DNA of 64,000 nt from Microbacterium elymi (GTDB taxonomy: Bacteria > Actinomycetota > Actinomycetes > Actinomycetales > Microbacteriaceae), in contig NZ_CP091139.2 of assembly GCF_021582895.2 (NCBI RefSeq), positions 3,224,001 through 3,288,000 on the forward strand, written 5' to 3'. Every line of letters starts with the position of its first letter. The first letter of the stretch is position 1. The notes beneath the pieces were generated by a model, which saw nothing but the letters and a program-made list of their open reading frames with translations, searched no databases and was not told the DNA's origin. Shown here in pieces: positions 9,661 through 18,511 of the stretch. The position numbers were made by a program, and so were the translations under genes.

Positions 9661-11046
9661 TCAGCCGACGGCCTTCAGCCACGCGTACGCGGGCTTCTCC
9701 CACTGCGCATAGGCGTTCGGGTACGCGGAGATCTGCACCGCCTGCGCCGCCTCGGTGAACGCCATCTTCTCCCAGCCGGGGATGTCGAGCAGACCGCGGG
9801 TCGTCGACCCGTTCGGGTCGCCCGGTCCGCCGAAGAACGCGCGGATCGAGCGCTCGGCGTTCCGCACCTGCGCGGCCGTGCCCCAGCCGGTGCTCGGCCG
9901 CTGCTGGAACAGCCCGAGAGAATCGCGGTCGCCGAAGTCGAGGTTGCGCAGACCGGACTCCTGCATCGCCGTGCCGAGGGCGATCGCCACACCGCGGTCC
10001 GAGACGCCCAGCTGCCGGCCGACCCGCACGATCAGGCGCACGTTCGCCGCCTGCTCGGTGCTGAGCCCGGCGATCCCGCTGGTCGGGATCTTCACCTTCT
10101 GCCCGGGGTAGACGATCGAGCTCCAGTCCATGTTGTTGGCGTGCAGCAGCGCGGTGACGCTGACGCCATGCCGGGATGCGACCGCCGACATGGTGTCGCC
10201 CGCACGGATCACGTACGACGCGCCGGGCGCGACCGTCACGGCCGAAGACCCCGTGGAGGCGGGCGCCGCCTTGGCTGGAGCCTTCGTCGCCGGCTTCGGC
10301 GTCGTCTTGACCGGCGTCTTGGCGGCCGTCTTCACCGGCCGAGAGGATGTCGCGGCCGTGGCGGCCCCGGGAATCACCAGCTTCTGCCCCGGGTAGATGA
10401 TCGAGGACCACTGCAGTCGGTTCGCCGTCAGCACGGCCTGAGTCGACTGGCCGTGGCGCTGCGCGATCGCGCTGACAGTGTCGCCGGAGCGGACCGTATA
10501 GCTGGCCGCCGCACGCGCCGTGGTCGCGGCCCGCGGGGCGGCCTTCGCCGCCGGCTTCGCGGTCGACTTCGCCGGAGCCTTGGCCGCGGGCGCCTTCGAC
10601 GCCGCGGCGCCGCTCGGCGGCTTCAGGCGCAGGGCCTGGCCCGGGTAGATGACCGTGGACCAGCCCAGCCCGTTCCAGGCGAGGACGTCGGCGGTGCGCA
10701 GCCCGTAGCGTGCGGCGATGGCGCTGACGGTGTCGCCGCGGACGATCCGGTATGTCGTCGGCACTCGCCGGGCCGTCGGCGCGGGCGCCGCGATCGCGGC
10801 GGCGCCGGCGCCCAGGATCGCCGCCGCGCTCGTGCCATGGGCCAGCAGCGCCGCGGGCGAGACCGGCGGCAGCGCCGAGGCCGGCGACTTCGGCGCGAGC
10901 GGTGCGCGGCTCTGCGGCTCGGCGGCGTGCGCGGGTGCGCCCACCAGCGAGAGCGCGAGCGACCCCACGATGGCAGCGGGCAGCGAGCGGATGTGCGGCG
11001 AATGAAGTTGTGCGAGATCGGCACGAGTTTCCCCCTCGGTGACCAT
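9661..11046 (-). CDS. Secreted protein with three LysM domains and a transglycosylase-like C-terminus
   Basis: Cell-wall protein of 461 residues, no indel. A basic N-terminus and hydrophobic stretch ending in GAPAHA form a signal peptide (cleavage near residue 42). Three LysM domains, each starting Y-x-(V/I)-R-x-GDT and ending YPGQ, lie near residues 100, 182 and 280, separated by Ala/Lys/Pro linkers. The last ~130 residues contain GTAMQESGLRNLDFGDRDSLGLFQQRPS, here split by me as AMQESGLRN and GLFQQRPS, resembling the Glu active site of SLT-type enzymes. Lytic activity is inferred. It lies between the kinase and the Rv2175c-like gene and is divergent from the latter. Confidence 0.82.
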   Translation of the reverse strand: MVTEGETRADLAQLHSPHIRSLPAAIVGSLALSLVGAPAHAAEPQSRAPLAPKSPASALPPVSPAALLAHGTSAAAILGAGAAAIAAPAPTARRVPTTYRIVRGDTVSAIAARYGLRTADVLAWNGLGWSTVIYPGQALRLKPPSGAAASKAPAAKAPAKSTAKPAAKAAPRAATTARAAASYTVRSGDTVSAIAQRHGQSTQAVLTANRLQWSSIIYPGQKLVIPGAATAATSSRPVKTAAKTPVKTTPKPATKAPAKAAPASTGSSAVTVAPGASYVIRAGDTMSAVASRHGVSVTALLHANNMDWSSIVYPGQKVKIPTSGIAGLSTEQAANVRLIVRVGRQLGVSDRGVAIALGTAMQESGLRNLDFGDRDSLGLFQQRPSTGWGTAAQVRNAERSIRAFFGGPGDPNGSTTRGLLDIPGWEKMAFTEAAQAVQISAYPNAYAQWEKPAYAWLKAVG

Positions 11047-11058
11047 GACACCGTGTCA
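11046..11058. promoter_or_regulatory. Perfect 13-bp palindrome over the LysM gene start (candidate operator)
   Basis: TGACAC-C-GTGTCA is a perfect 6+1+6 dyad that overlaps the start codon of the LysM gene in the divergent region. A TTGACA lies about 26 nt upstream of that ATG on the minus strand, so a repressor here would act at or just after the promoter. No binding protein is identified. Confidence 0.4.
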
Positions 11059-11140
11059 CGGATGAGCATTCGTGTCAACTGGTGATATAGGAGGGATGCT
11101 TGTGGCTTATGTGAATGATGTGGTCCTCGATCGAGCGTGA

Positions 11141-11146
11141 GATAGT
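11141..11146 (+). promoter_or_regulatory. -10 element (GATAGT) for the Rv2175c-like gene
   Basis: GATAGT ends 6 nt before GTG 11153, the spacing of a leaderless transcript; no ribosome binding site is present. Confidence 0.5.
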
Positions 11147-11152
11147 GGGCTG

Positions 11153-11503
11153 GTGACCGGTGAGAACGCAGCATCCGCTCCGATCGAATGGCTGACCCTG
11201 CCCGAGCTGGCGGAGGCGGTCGGCGAGACCGTCGGTCGCGTGCGACGAATGCTGGACGACCGCCAGTTCGCAGCCGTCCGTCGCGACGGCGTGCTGCGGG
11301 TCCCCGCCGCGTTCGTCGTGGAGGGTCGTCCGCTGTCGTCCCTGCGCGGGACGCTGTTCGTGCTGCACGACGCCGGATTCACCGACGACGAGGCCATCGA
11401 CTGGCTGTTCGCGCCGGAGGAGACCATCGGCGTCCCGCCGATCGACGCACTGCGTCAGGGACGCAAGAGCGAAGTGCGCCGCGTCGCCGCCACCCTGGCC
11501 TGA
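11153..11503 (+). CDS. Rv2175c-family DNA-binding protein
   Basis: A 116-residue protein with an N-terminal helix-turn-helix (EWLTLPELAEAVGETVGRVRRML) and a C-terminal half with LRGTLFVLHDAGFTDDEAIDWLF, both as in mycobacterial Rv2175c (quoted here as EWLTLPELAEAV and FTDDEAIDWLF). In M. tuberculosis Rv2175c is phosphorylated by the kinase encoded next to it, PknL, which reduces DNA binding; the same neighbourhood here suggests the same pairing. GTG start with a leaderless-type promoter. Regulated targets are unknown. Confidence 0.85.
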   Translation: MTGENAASAPIEWLTLPELAEAVGETVGRVRRMLDDRQFAAVRRDGVLRVPAAFVVEGRPLSSLRGTLFVLHDAGFTDDEAIDWLFAPEETIGVPPIDALRQGRKSEVRRVAATLA

Positions 11504-11510
11504 GTGCCGG

Positions 11511-12609
11511 TCAGGCCGCGCGCACCGCGGCGGCGCGGGCGAGATCGCGCAGGCGGCCGACCGCCGCGTTCCCCAGCCGGGCGCCGGACAGCGCCCGGTC
11601 GGCGCGGCGCACGTAGTCGGCGATGAGCGTCTCGACCCGCTCCAGCGCGCCGCTGTCCTGGATGGTGCGCTGCAGCATCGCGATCTGCGCGTCGTCCAGG
11701 TCCGGATCGCCGACCAGCTCGTCGATCACGCGGCGTGAGCCGAGGGGAAGCGTCTCGCGCGCGTACGCGATCAATACAGTGCGCTTGCCCTCGCGCAGGT
11801 CGTCGCCGGACGGCTTGCCCGTGACCTGCTCATCGCCGAACACCCCGAGCACGTCGTCGCGCAGCTGGAAGGCCATGCCGACGGGATGCCCGAACTCCGA
11901 CAGGGCGCGGAGCTTGCTCCTCGTCGGCGCCCGCCAGCCGGCCGCCGATCAGCAGCGGCTGTTCGACGCTGTAGCGCGCGGACTTGAGGGATGCCACCCG
12001 CAGTGCGCGTCGGGCGTGCTCGTCGTCCGCGGCCCGGACGTGCGCGGACTCCTCGGCGACGTCCAGGAACTGGCCGATGGTGACATCGCGGCGCATCCGG
12101 GCGTACTGCGCGCGGGCGGCGCCCGCGCGATCCGCGGCGACCGGGCGCAGCGACTGTTCGAACAGGTCGTCGCTGAGGGCGACCAGCAGGTCGCCGAGAA
12201 GGATGCCGCCGGCCCGGCCGAAGGCGGCGGCGTCCCCGCTCCATCCCGCGTCGCGGTGGGCGGACTCGATCCGGCGGTGCGCGGAGCGGCGCCCGCGGCG
12301 GGTGTCGGAGTTGTCGATGATGTCGTCGTGCACGAGGGCGGCGGCGTGGAAGACCTCCAGGGCCGCCGCGGCGGTGATCACCGCCGCATCCGGCGTCGCG
12401 GTCGCGGTCGATCCGGCCTCGGCGACCGCCTGCCATCCGCTCAGGCAGAACTGGGCGCGCAGGCGCTTTCCCCCGGCCACCGCGCCGGCCGCGGCATCCA
12501 TCAGCATCGCCGCTTCGGGACCGAATTCGGCGGTGTCGGCGCGCTGCGATGTGAAGAAGGCATCCAGTTGCTGGGAAAGCGCCGCGATCGGCTCAGGGGA
12601 GGATGCCAC
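11511..12609 (-). CDS. Polyprenyl diphosphate synthase (trans-isoprenyl type)
   Basis: Builds trans-prenyl diphosphates from isopentenyl diphosphate, used for quinone side chains or carotenoids. The first Asp-rich motif is DDIID near residue 103, inside LVHDDIIDNSDTRRG; the second is in FQLRDDVLGVFGD. GGKRLRAQF near residue 48 is the IPP-binding region. One base is inserted at about 11914 (GCAAGC for GCAGC); corrected, the junction reads DEEQLRALSEFGHPVGMAF and the length is 365. GTG 12609 is preceded by TAGGCT with a 6-nt gap. Product chain length cannot be told from sequence alone. Confidence 0.88.
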
Positions 12610-12615
12610 GGGCCT

Positions 12616-12621
12616 AGCCTA
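12616..12621 (-). promoter_or_regulatory. -10 element (TAGGCT) for the prenyl synthase gene
   Basis: On the minus strand TAGGCT ends 6 nt before GTG 12609; leaderless-type spacing. Confidence 0.5.
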
Positions 12622-12638
12622 GTGATCGGAGCCACGAG

Positions 12639-12644
12639 TAGACT
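12639..12644 (+). promoter_or_regulatory. -10 element (TAGACT) for the DUF3040 gene
   Basis: TAGACT lies 30 nt before ATG 12675; the leader contains GAGGGG, a possible ribosome binding site. Confidence 0.5.
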
Positions 12645-12674
12645 GGTGGGAACAGGTTCACCCGAGGGGGATGC

Positions 12675-13040
12675 ATGCCACTCTCCGAACAAGAGCAGCG
12701 TCTGCTCGATGAGATGGAACGCCATCTCATGCACAATGATGCCGACGTCGTGCACACATCGCGCGACGGCCGGTCCATCAGCTACCGCAATATCGTCTAC
12801 GGCACGGTGCTCGTGCTGATCGGACTCGGCGGTCTGATCGCGGGCGTCGCGGTCCCGCTCGTCTTCCTGGGCGTTCTCGGCTTCGTCGTGATGCTCGCAG
12901 GGGTCGTGCTCGCCGTCACTCCGACCCGCGGCATCGCCCGCGGCGAGACCGAGAACCGGCGCCCCGCATCCGGAAAACCGTCCGCATCCTTCATGGACCG
13001 GATGAACGACCGTTGGGATCGCCGCCAGCAAGGGCACTGA
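12675..13040 (+). CDS. DUF3040 family membrane protein
   Basis: Small 121-residue protein of the actinobacterial DUF3040 family: MPLSEQEQRLLDEMERHL is the typical family opening, followed by two adjacent membrane segments (about residues 45-65 and 68-85) and a polar tail. Function unknown. Members are often found just upstream of mraZ, as here. It ends in a strong terminator. Confidence 0.8.
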   Translation: MPLSEQEQRLLDEMERHLMHNDADVVHTSRDGRSISYRNIVYGTVLVLIGLGGLIAGVAVPLVFLGVLGFVVMLAGVVLAVTPTRGIARGETENRRPASGKPSASFMDRMNDRWDRRQQGH

Positions 13041-13060
13041 TCTCCATCGGCAGTCGATGA

Positions 13061-13087
13061 ACACCGACCTTCGGGTCGGTGTTTTTT
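13061..13087 (+). terminator. Rho-independent terminator after the DUF3040 gene
   Basis: Arms ACACCGACC and GGTCGGTGT form a 9-bp stem with a TTCG tetraloop, followed by T residues. It separates the DUF3040 gene from the mraZ operon. Confidence 0.88.
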
Positions 13088-13169
13088 GTGCCCGCGAACC
13101 GCCTCCGCCGGAGGCGGTTTCGTCGTTCGGGGAGGACCGGTGGAGGAAACGCACATCAGGTGGTGGTGA

Positions 13170-13194
13170 AGTGGAGGATAGTGGAGTAAAGTGG
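13170..13194 (+). promoter_or_regulatory. MraZ box: AGTGG repeated with 10-bp period
   Basis: AGTGG starts at 13170, 13180 and 13190, exactly one helical turn apart, 44 bp before mraZ. MraZ binds tandem short GTGG/TGGG-type repeats upstream of its own operon in other bacteria, so this is the likely autoregulatory site of the dcw cluster. Confidence 0.6.
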
Positions 13195-13237
13195 CGGACA
13201 ACCTCACGGGGGGCCGGACGAAGGGGGGTGATCGGCG

Positions 13238-13669
13238 ATGTTGCTCGGAACGCATACCCCGAAGCTGGACGACAAGGGCCGGGTCATCCTGCCGGCGAAG
13301 TTCCGCGACGACCTGGGCGCAGGCGTCGTCATCACCCGCGGCCAGGAGCGCTGCCTCTACGTCTTCGCGGCCGAGGAGTTCGAGCGCATCCACGAGCGCA
13401 TCCGCGAGGCACCCCTGACCAACAAGCAGGCGCGCGACTTCCTGCGCATGTTCCTGTCCGGAGCGAGCGCCGAGCAGCCCGACGGACAGAATCGCGTCAC
13501 CCTGCCGGCGCCGCTGCGCGCGTACGCCGGCCTGCAGAAGGAGCTGGTCGTCACCGGCGTCGGCGCCCACGCCGAGATCTGGGACGCCGACGCCTGGAAC
13601 GCCTACGCCGAGGACAACGAATCGACCTACGCCGAGATGGAGCAGGAGGTGATTCCGGGACTGTTCTGA
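13238..13669 (+). CDS. mraZ: Transcriptional regulator MraZ
   Basis: First gene of the division/cell-wall cluster; a ring-forming SpoVT-AbrB-fold DNA-binding protein that controls its own operon. Intact, 143 residues, with both family repeats: [17 protein letters not shown] at the N-terminus and [16 protein letters not shown] after residue 85. A G-rich ribosome binding site (GGGGGG) precedes ATG 13238. Three AGTGG repeats upstream are the probable operator. Confidence 0.95.
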   Translation: MLLGTHTPKLDDKGRVILPAKFRDDLGAGVVITRGQERCLYVFAAEEFERIHERIREAPLTNKQARDFLRMFLSGASAEQPDGQNRVTLPAPLRAYAGLQKELVVTGVGAHAEIWDADAWNAYAEDNESTYAEMEQEVIPGLF

Positions 13670-13771
13670 TCCCTGTTCGTGATGCCCAGCCGCTCACGCC
13701 CTGCCGCACCTTCCCCGGTGTCAGGTAGAGCGGATGGGGATCAGGATCCGGGAACCGGACCCCTTCTGCTC

Positions 13772-14732
13772 ATGGACATCCGCGACATCCACACCCCTGT
13801 CATGCTCGACCGCTTGCGTCGAGCTCTGGCGCCGGCCATCGACCGCGACGGCGCGGTCATGGTCGATGCGACGTTGGGCATGGGCGGCCACGCCGAGGCG
13901 TTCCTGGAGCGCTTTGGCCGGCTGCACCTGATCGGCCTGGACCGCGACCAGGACGCGCTGCGCATCGCCGGCGAGCGCCTGGCCCGCTTCCGAGACCGGA
14001 TCACGCTCGTGCACGCCGTCTACGACGAGATCGCGGATGCCGTGGCCGACCGGGGCGCCGTGGACGGCATCCTCTTCGACCTCGGCGTGTCGTCGCTGCG
14101 AGCTGGACGAGGCCGACCGGGGCTTCGCCTACGCACAGGACGCCCCCCTGGACATGCGGATGGACCAGTCGACCGGGATGACCGCGGGCGATGTGCTGGC
14201 CACCTACGGCGAGGGAGACCTGCGCCGCATCTTCGAGCGGTACGGCGAGGAGAAGCTCGCCGGTCGATACGCTCGGGCGATCATCGCGGCGCGCCAGGAG
14301 ACGCCCATTCTGCGCTCCGGTCGCCTCGTGCAGATCCTGGTCGCGGCCACCCCCGCCGCGGCACAGCGCGCCGGCCACCCGGCCAAGCGGGTGTTCCAGG
14401 CGCTGCGGATCGAGGTCAACGGCGAACTGGCCGCGCTCGAACGGGCGATCCCGGCCGCGCTCGGCGCGCTCGCCGTGGGCGGCCGCATCGTCGTCCTGGC
14501 CTATCAATCGCTGGAGGATCGTCTGGTCAAACGGGCGATCGCACAGGCATCGGCATCCACCGCCCCGGCCGGCCTGCCGGTCGAGCTGCCCGAGCACGCC
14601 CCCCGATTCCGTGCCCTCGTCAAGGGCGCCGAGCTGGCGACCGACGCCGAACGCGCGCGCAACCCGCGCGCGACGCCGGTGCGGCTGCGCGCGGCCGAGC
14701 GCCTTCGACCCGACGGGAAGGAGAGGGCATGA
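13772..14732 (+). CDS. rsmH: 16S rRNA (cytosine(1402)-N4)-methyltransferase
   Basis: SAM-dependent methylation of 16S rRNA C1402. Family landmarks: HTPVML at the start, [17 protein letters not shown] (SAM site), [16 protein letters not shown] and the C-terminal [12 protein letters not shown]. Three indels: an inserted T at about 13813 (GCTTGC) is cancelled by a missing C near 13825, so a 4-residue segment reads LRRA instead of the expected CVELL; another insertion at about 14101 (GCTGCGAGCTG for GCTGCAGCTG) breaks the frame. Corrected length 319. Stop overlaps the ftsL start (ATGA). Confidence 0.92.
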
Positions 14733-15300
14733 GCACCGACGCCGCCCTCGCACGGTCGCTGCCGTCCCGCGACCCGGAGCCGAGCACCGCCTGCGCGCGC
14801 TGGAGCTGCCGCGGCGCCGTCGTCGCCCGCGGCTGATGTACGGCCTCGTCGCGGTCGCCGGCGCCCTGTCGATCGTCGGCGCGCAGATGGTCCTGTCGGT
14901 GATGAACACGCAGAGCTCGTACGAGATCTCGCGGCTCAGTTCGCAGGCGCGGCAGCTCACCTGGGAGAAGCAGATCCTGGGCGACGAGATCACCGGCCTC
15001 AGCTCACCGCAGTACCTCGCCGCGAACGCCTCGGCGCTGGGCATGGTCATCGACGAATCGCCCAGCTACCTGCGACTGAGCGACGGCAAGCTGCTCGGAG
15101 CGGGCAAGGCGGCGCCCAACCGGTCGTCGGTGAACCCGCTGAGCCAGGGTGCCGTGGCCAACCGGCTGATCGCCCAGACCCCACTGGTGACCGACACCGA
15201 CGCGACCATCGACGGAGCCAAGAACGCGACGAAGACCACCACGGAATCGGTGACACCCGTGCCCGTGACCGACGGACTGCCCAGCGTGCGCACACACTGA
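14729..15300 (+). CDS. ftsL: Cell division protein FtsL-like
   Basis: Small bitopic divisome protein between rsmH and ftsI. After a basic cytoplasmic N-terminus (PRRRRRPRL) comes one membrane segment ([19 protein letters not shown]) and a coiled-coil-like stretch ([21 protein letters not shown]), then a Thr/Pro-rich tail. The frame shifts once near 14762, at GCTGCC in the first 12 codons; about 190 residues. Sequence conservation in this family is low, so position and topology carry the call. ATG 14729 overlaps the rsmH stop. Confidence 0.8.
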
Positions 15301-15304
15301 GACC

Positions 15305-17082
15305 ATGACGAGCCGAAGCACCCGAAGCCCCCGCCGCCGCACCGTGGTCGCGCTCGTCGTCGTCCTCGCCGTCCTCAGCGCCTTCGTGGTGCGCCTCATC
15401 GACATCCAGGTCGTCAACGCGCAGGAGAACATCTCCAACGCGATGTCGCACGGACTCGGCGTGGAGCAGAAGCTCACCGGCACCCGCGGCTCGATCGTGG
15501 ACGCGGCCGGCCAGCCCCTGGCCACCAGCGTGCTCACCTACGACTGCCAGTTCACCCCGGTGAACGTGCGAACCATCACCCGGCAGACCGCGGACGGCGA
15601 GAAGGTCAAGGTCCCGTGGCCGCAGCTGGCCGACGAGATCGCGAAGATCACCGGGCAGACCGGTGACGAGGTGCGTCAGATCGTGTCGGACGCCCTCACC
15701 TCGGACCCGCACTCCCAGTACGCCCTGCTGAAGAAGGGGCTCAGCACCGAGCAGTACCGCGCCCTGATCGAGCTGGGCGCCGACTTCATCAGCTGGCACC
15801 GCCCAGCCCTCGCGCACGTACCCCAACGGCGCGGTCGGGGGCAATCTGATCGGGTACGAGTACGGCGACGGCGACTTCGCCGGGCTGGAGGGGACCGAGA
15901 ACTCCTGCCTGGCCCCGACCGACGGCACCCTCAGCTTTCAGGCCGGCAAGGACGGCGTGATCATCCCGGGCACCGAGACCGAGAAGCCGGCGGTCGACGG
16001 CGGCACCGTCACGCTCACGATCGATCGCGACCTGCAGTGGTACATGACCCAGCTGGCCAAGCAGGCCAAGCAGGAGATGCACGCCCAATACGCCACCGCC
16101 ACCGTGCTCGAGGTGAAGACCGGCAAGATCAAGGCTGCCGCGGAGTACCCCACGGTCGATCCCAACAACATCACCGCCTCGGGCACCTTCCTGAACAGCC
16201 ACATCTTCGGCAGCCGGTTCGAGCCCGGATCGACGTTCAAGGGCATCACCGCCTCGACCCTGATCGATGCCGGCGGGCAGACGCCGCTGTCCACCGCTGT
16301 GGTGCCCAGCACGGTGCACTTCAAGAACGGCGCGGTCGTCCGCGACGCGACATCCCACCCCACCTACGACTACACCCTCGCCGGCGTGCTGATGGACTCT
16401 TCGAACGCGGGGGCGTCGGTGTTCAGCCAGCGGGTGAGCGCGCAGACGCGGTACGACTACCTGAAGAAGTTCGGGATCGGATCCGGCAGCGCCGTCCACT
16501 TCATGGGCGAGCAGCACGGGCTGGTCCACCCGGTCGGCCAATGGGACAACCAGATGCTCTACGACACCGCGTACGGGCAGGGTCTGACCACCACGATCCC
16601 CGAGCTGCTCGGCGCCTACGACGGGATCATCAACGACGGCGTGAAGATGCCGCTCGAAGCTGGTGGAGTCGTGCACGAAGGCCGACGGCACGGTGGTCGC
16701 CCCCACCGAGCCCAAGCCGACCCGGGTGATCAGCGAGAAGACCTCCGGGCAGATGCGCGAGATCCTGGAGAACGTCGCGCTGCAGGCCACCTACAGCAGC
16801 ATGATCAAGATCCCCGGCTACCGCATCGGGGTCAAGACCGGCACCGGGCAGATCGCCGAGAACGGCCGGTACAAGAGCGGCGTCTACTACACCACGATGA
16901 TCGGCTTCGCGCCCGCCGACGACCCGCAGTATCTGGTCGCGATCACGCTGAACGAGCCCACTAAGGTAAGGTCGTCTTCGGCCAACGCGCCCTATTTCCA
17001 GAAGGCGATGACCCAGGTCCTGAAGACCTACCGGGTGATGCCCTCCACGACCAAGCCGACGATGCTGCCGAAGTTCGGCTGA
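15305..17082 (+). CDS. ftsI: Peptidoglycan D,D-transpeptidase FtsI (class B PBP3)
   Basis: Septal transpeptidase. N-terminal membrane anchor (~16-36), PBP dimerisation region, then the penicillin-binding domain with SxxK as FEPGSTFKG, SxN as MDSSNAG and KTGT in GVKTGTGQ. Frame changes at about 15806 (extra C; corrected WHRQPSRTYPNGAVGGNLIG) and about 16656 (GCTCGAAGCTG for GCTGCAGCTG). Corrected length 591, normal for actinobacterial FtsI. It starts 4 bp after ftsL and is followed by murF. Confidence 0.93.
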
Positions 17083-17097
17083 CTCGCACCTGCACCC

Positions 17098-18511
17098 ATG
17101 ATCGCTCTCACCCTCGCCCAGATCGCCCATGCCATCGGCGGAGAACTCCGCACGGCCGACGGCGACACCGACCAGACGGTCGTCGCCGGCGACGTCGACA
17201 CCGACTCCCGGCAGATCCGGTCCGGCGGGATCTTCGTCGCCAAGCCCGGCGAGGCCACCGACGGCCACCTGTTCGTCGACGCCGCGGTCGCCGCCGGCGC
17301 CGTCCTGGCGATCGTCGAGCGCCCGGTGGACGCGCCGGTCTCGCAGATCGTCGTCCCCGACGCGGTGCAGGCGCTGGCCGACCTCGCCCGCGAGGTGGTC
17401 GCCCGCGTGCGCGAGCGCGGCGATCTGCGCATCGTCGGCATCACCGGGTCCAACGGCAAGACCACGACCAAGAACCTGCTCGCCCGCATCCTGCAGGACG
17501 AGGGCGAGACCGTCGCACCGCGCGCCTCGTTCAACAACGAGGTCGGCGCGCCGCTGACGATGCTCCGCGTCACCGAGTCCACCCGCTATCTGGTCAGCGA
17601 GTTCGGCGCGAGCGGGCCGGGGGCGATCGCGCGCCTGGCCGGTCTGGTCGAACCCGACATCGGCATCGTCCTGATGATCGGGATGGCCCACGCCGGCGGG
17701 TTCGGCGGGATCGACGGCACGGTGAAGGCGAAGTCCGAGCTCATCCGGGCCGTCCGGCCGGGCGGACTGGCCGTCCTGAACCGCGACGACGCGCGCGTCG
17801 CGTCGATGGCGCAGATCGCGGCCGAGCGCGGCATCCGGGTCGTGTGGTTCGGCACCGGAGAGGACGCGGACGTGCGCGCGGCCGACATCGAGACGGATGC
17901 CGCAGGCACCCGGTGCCTGGTCACCGTGGACGCCGCGACCCTGCCGCTGCGACTGCGGGTGCTCGGCGCCCACCACGTGATGAACGCCCTGGCCGCCCTG
18001 GCGGCCGCGGTCGCCCTGGGCGTCGCCCCCGGCGACGCCGTGGCCCGGCTGGAGACGGTCGAGCTCGCGGAGCGGTGGCGGATGCAAGCCGCTGGGCAGC
18101 GAGCGGGTGCGCATCATCAACGACGCGTACAACGCCAGCCCCGATTCGATGGCGGCCGCGCTGCGCACGCTCGCCCAGATCACCGGTCCCGGCGAGCGCA
18201 CCGTCGCGGTGCTCGGCGCGATGAGCGAGCTGGGGGAGTACGCCGGCGAGGAGCACGACCGCATCGGCGAGCTCGCCGTCCGGCTGCGCATCCAGCGCAT
18301 CGTCGTGATCGGCGCCGACGCCCGGCGGCTGTTCCTGGCCGCCGTCGGCGAGGGGTCGTGGGATGACGAGGCCGTCTGGTTCGCGACGGCCGACGAAGCC
18401 TACGACTATCTGCTGACCGAGCTGCGCGACGGCGACCGGGTGCTGGTGAAGTCGTCCAACTCGGCGGGACTGCGGTTCCTCGGCGATCGTCTGGGAGAAT
18501 CGTTCTCGTGA
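17098..18511 (+). CDS. murF: UDP-MurNAc-tripeptide-D-Ala-D-Ala ligase
   Basis: Adds D-Ala-D-Ala to complete the cytoplasmic pentapeptide precursor. ATP-binding GSNGKTTTKN near residue 117, then the Mur ligase central and C-terminal domains (NDAYNASPDSM, LGAMSELG). One A is inserted at about 18085 (ATGCAAGCCG for ATGCAGCCG); corrected, the junction reads WRMQPLGSERVRI. 470 residues. Its last codons overlap the mraY GTG by 4 bp. Confidence 0.95.

Noticed and set aside
18080..18110. murF and many other split genes as pseudogenes
   Set aside because: Cell-wall, replication and ribosomal genes are essential and the remaining reading frames are fully conserved; one-base corrections restore them.
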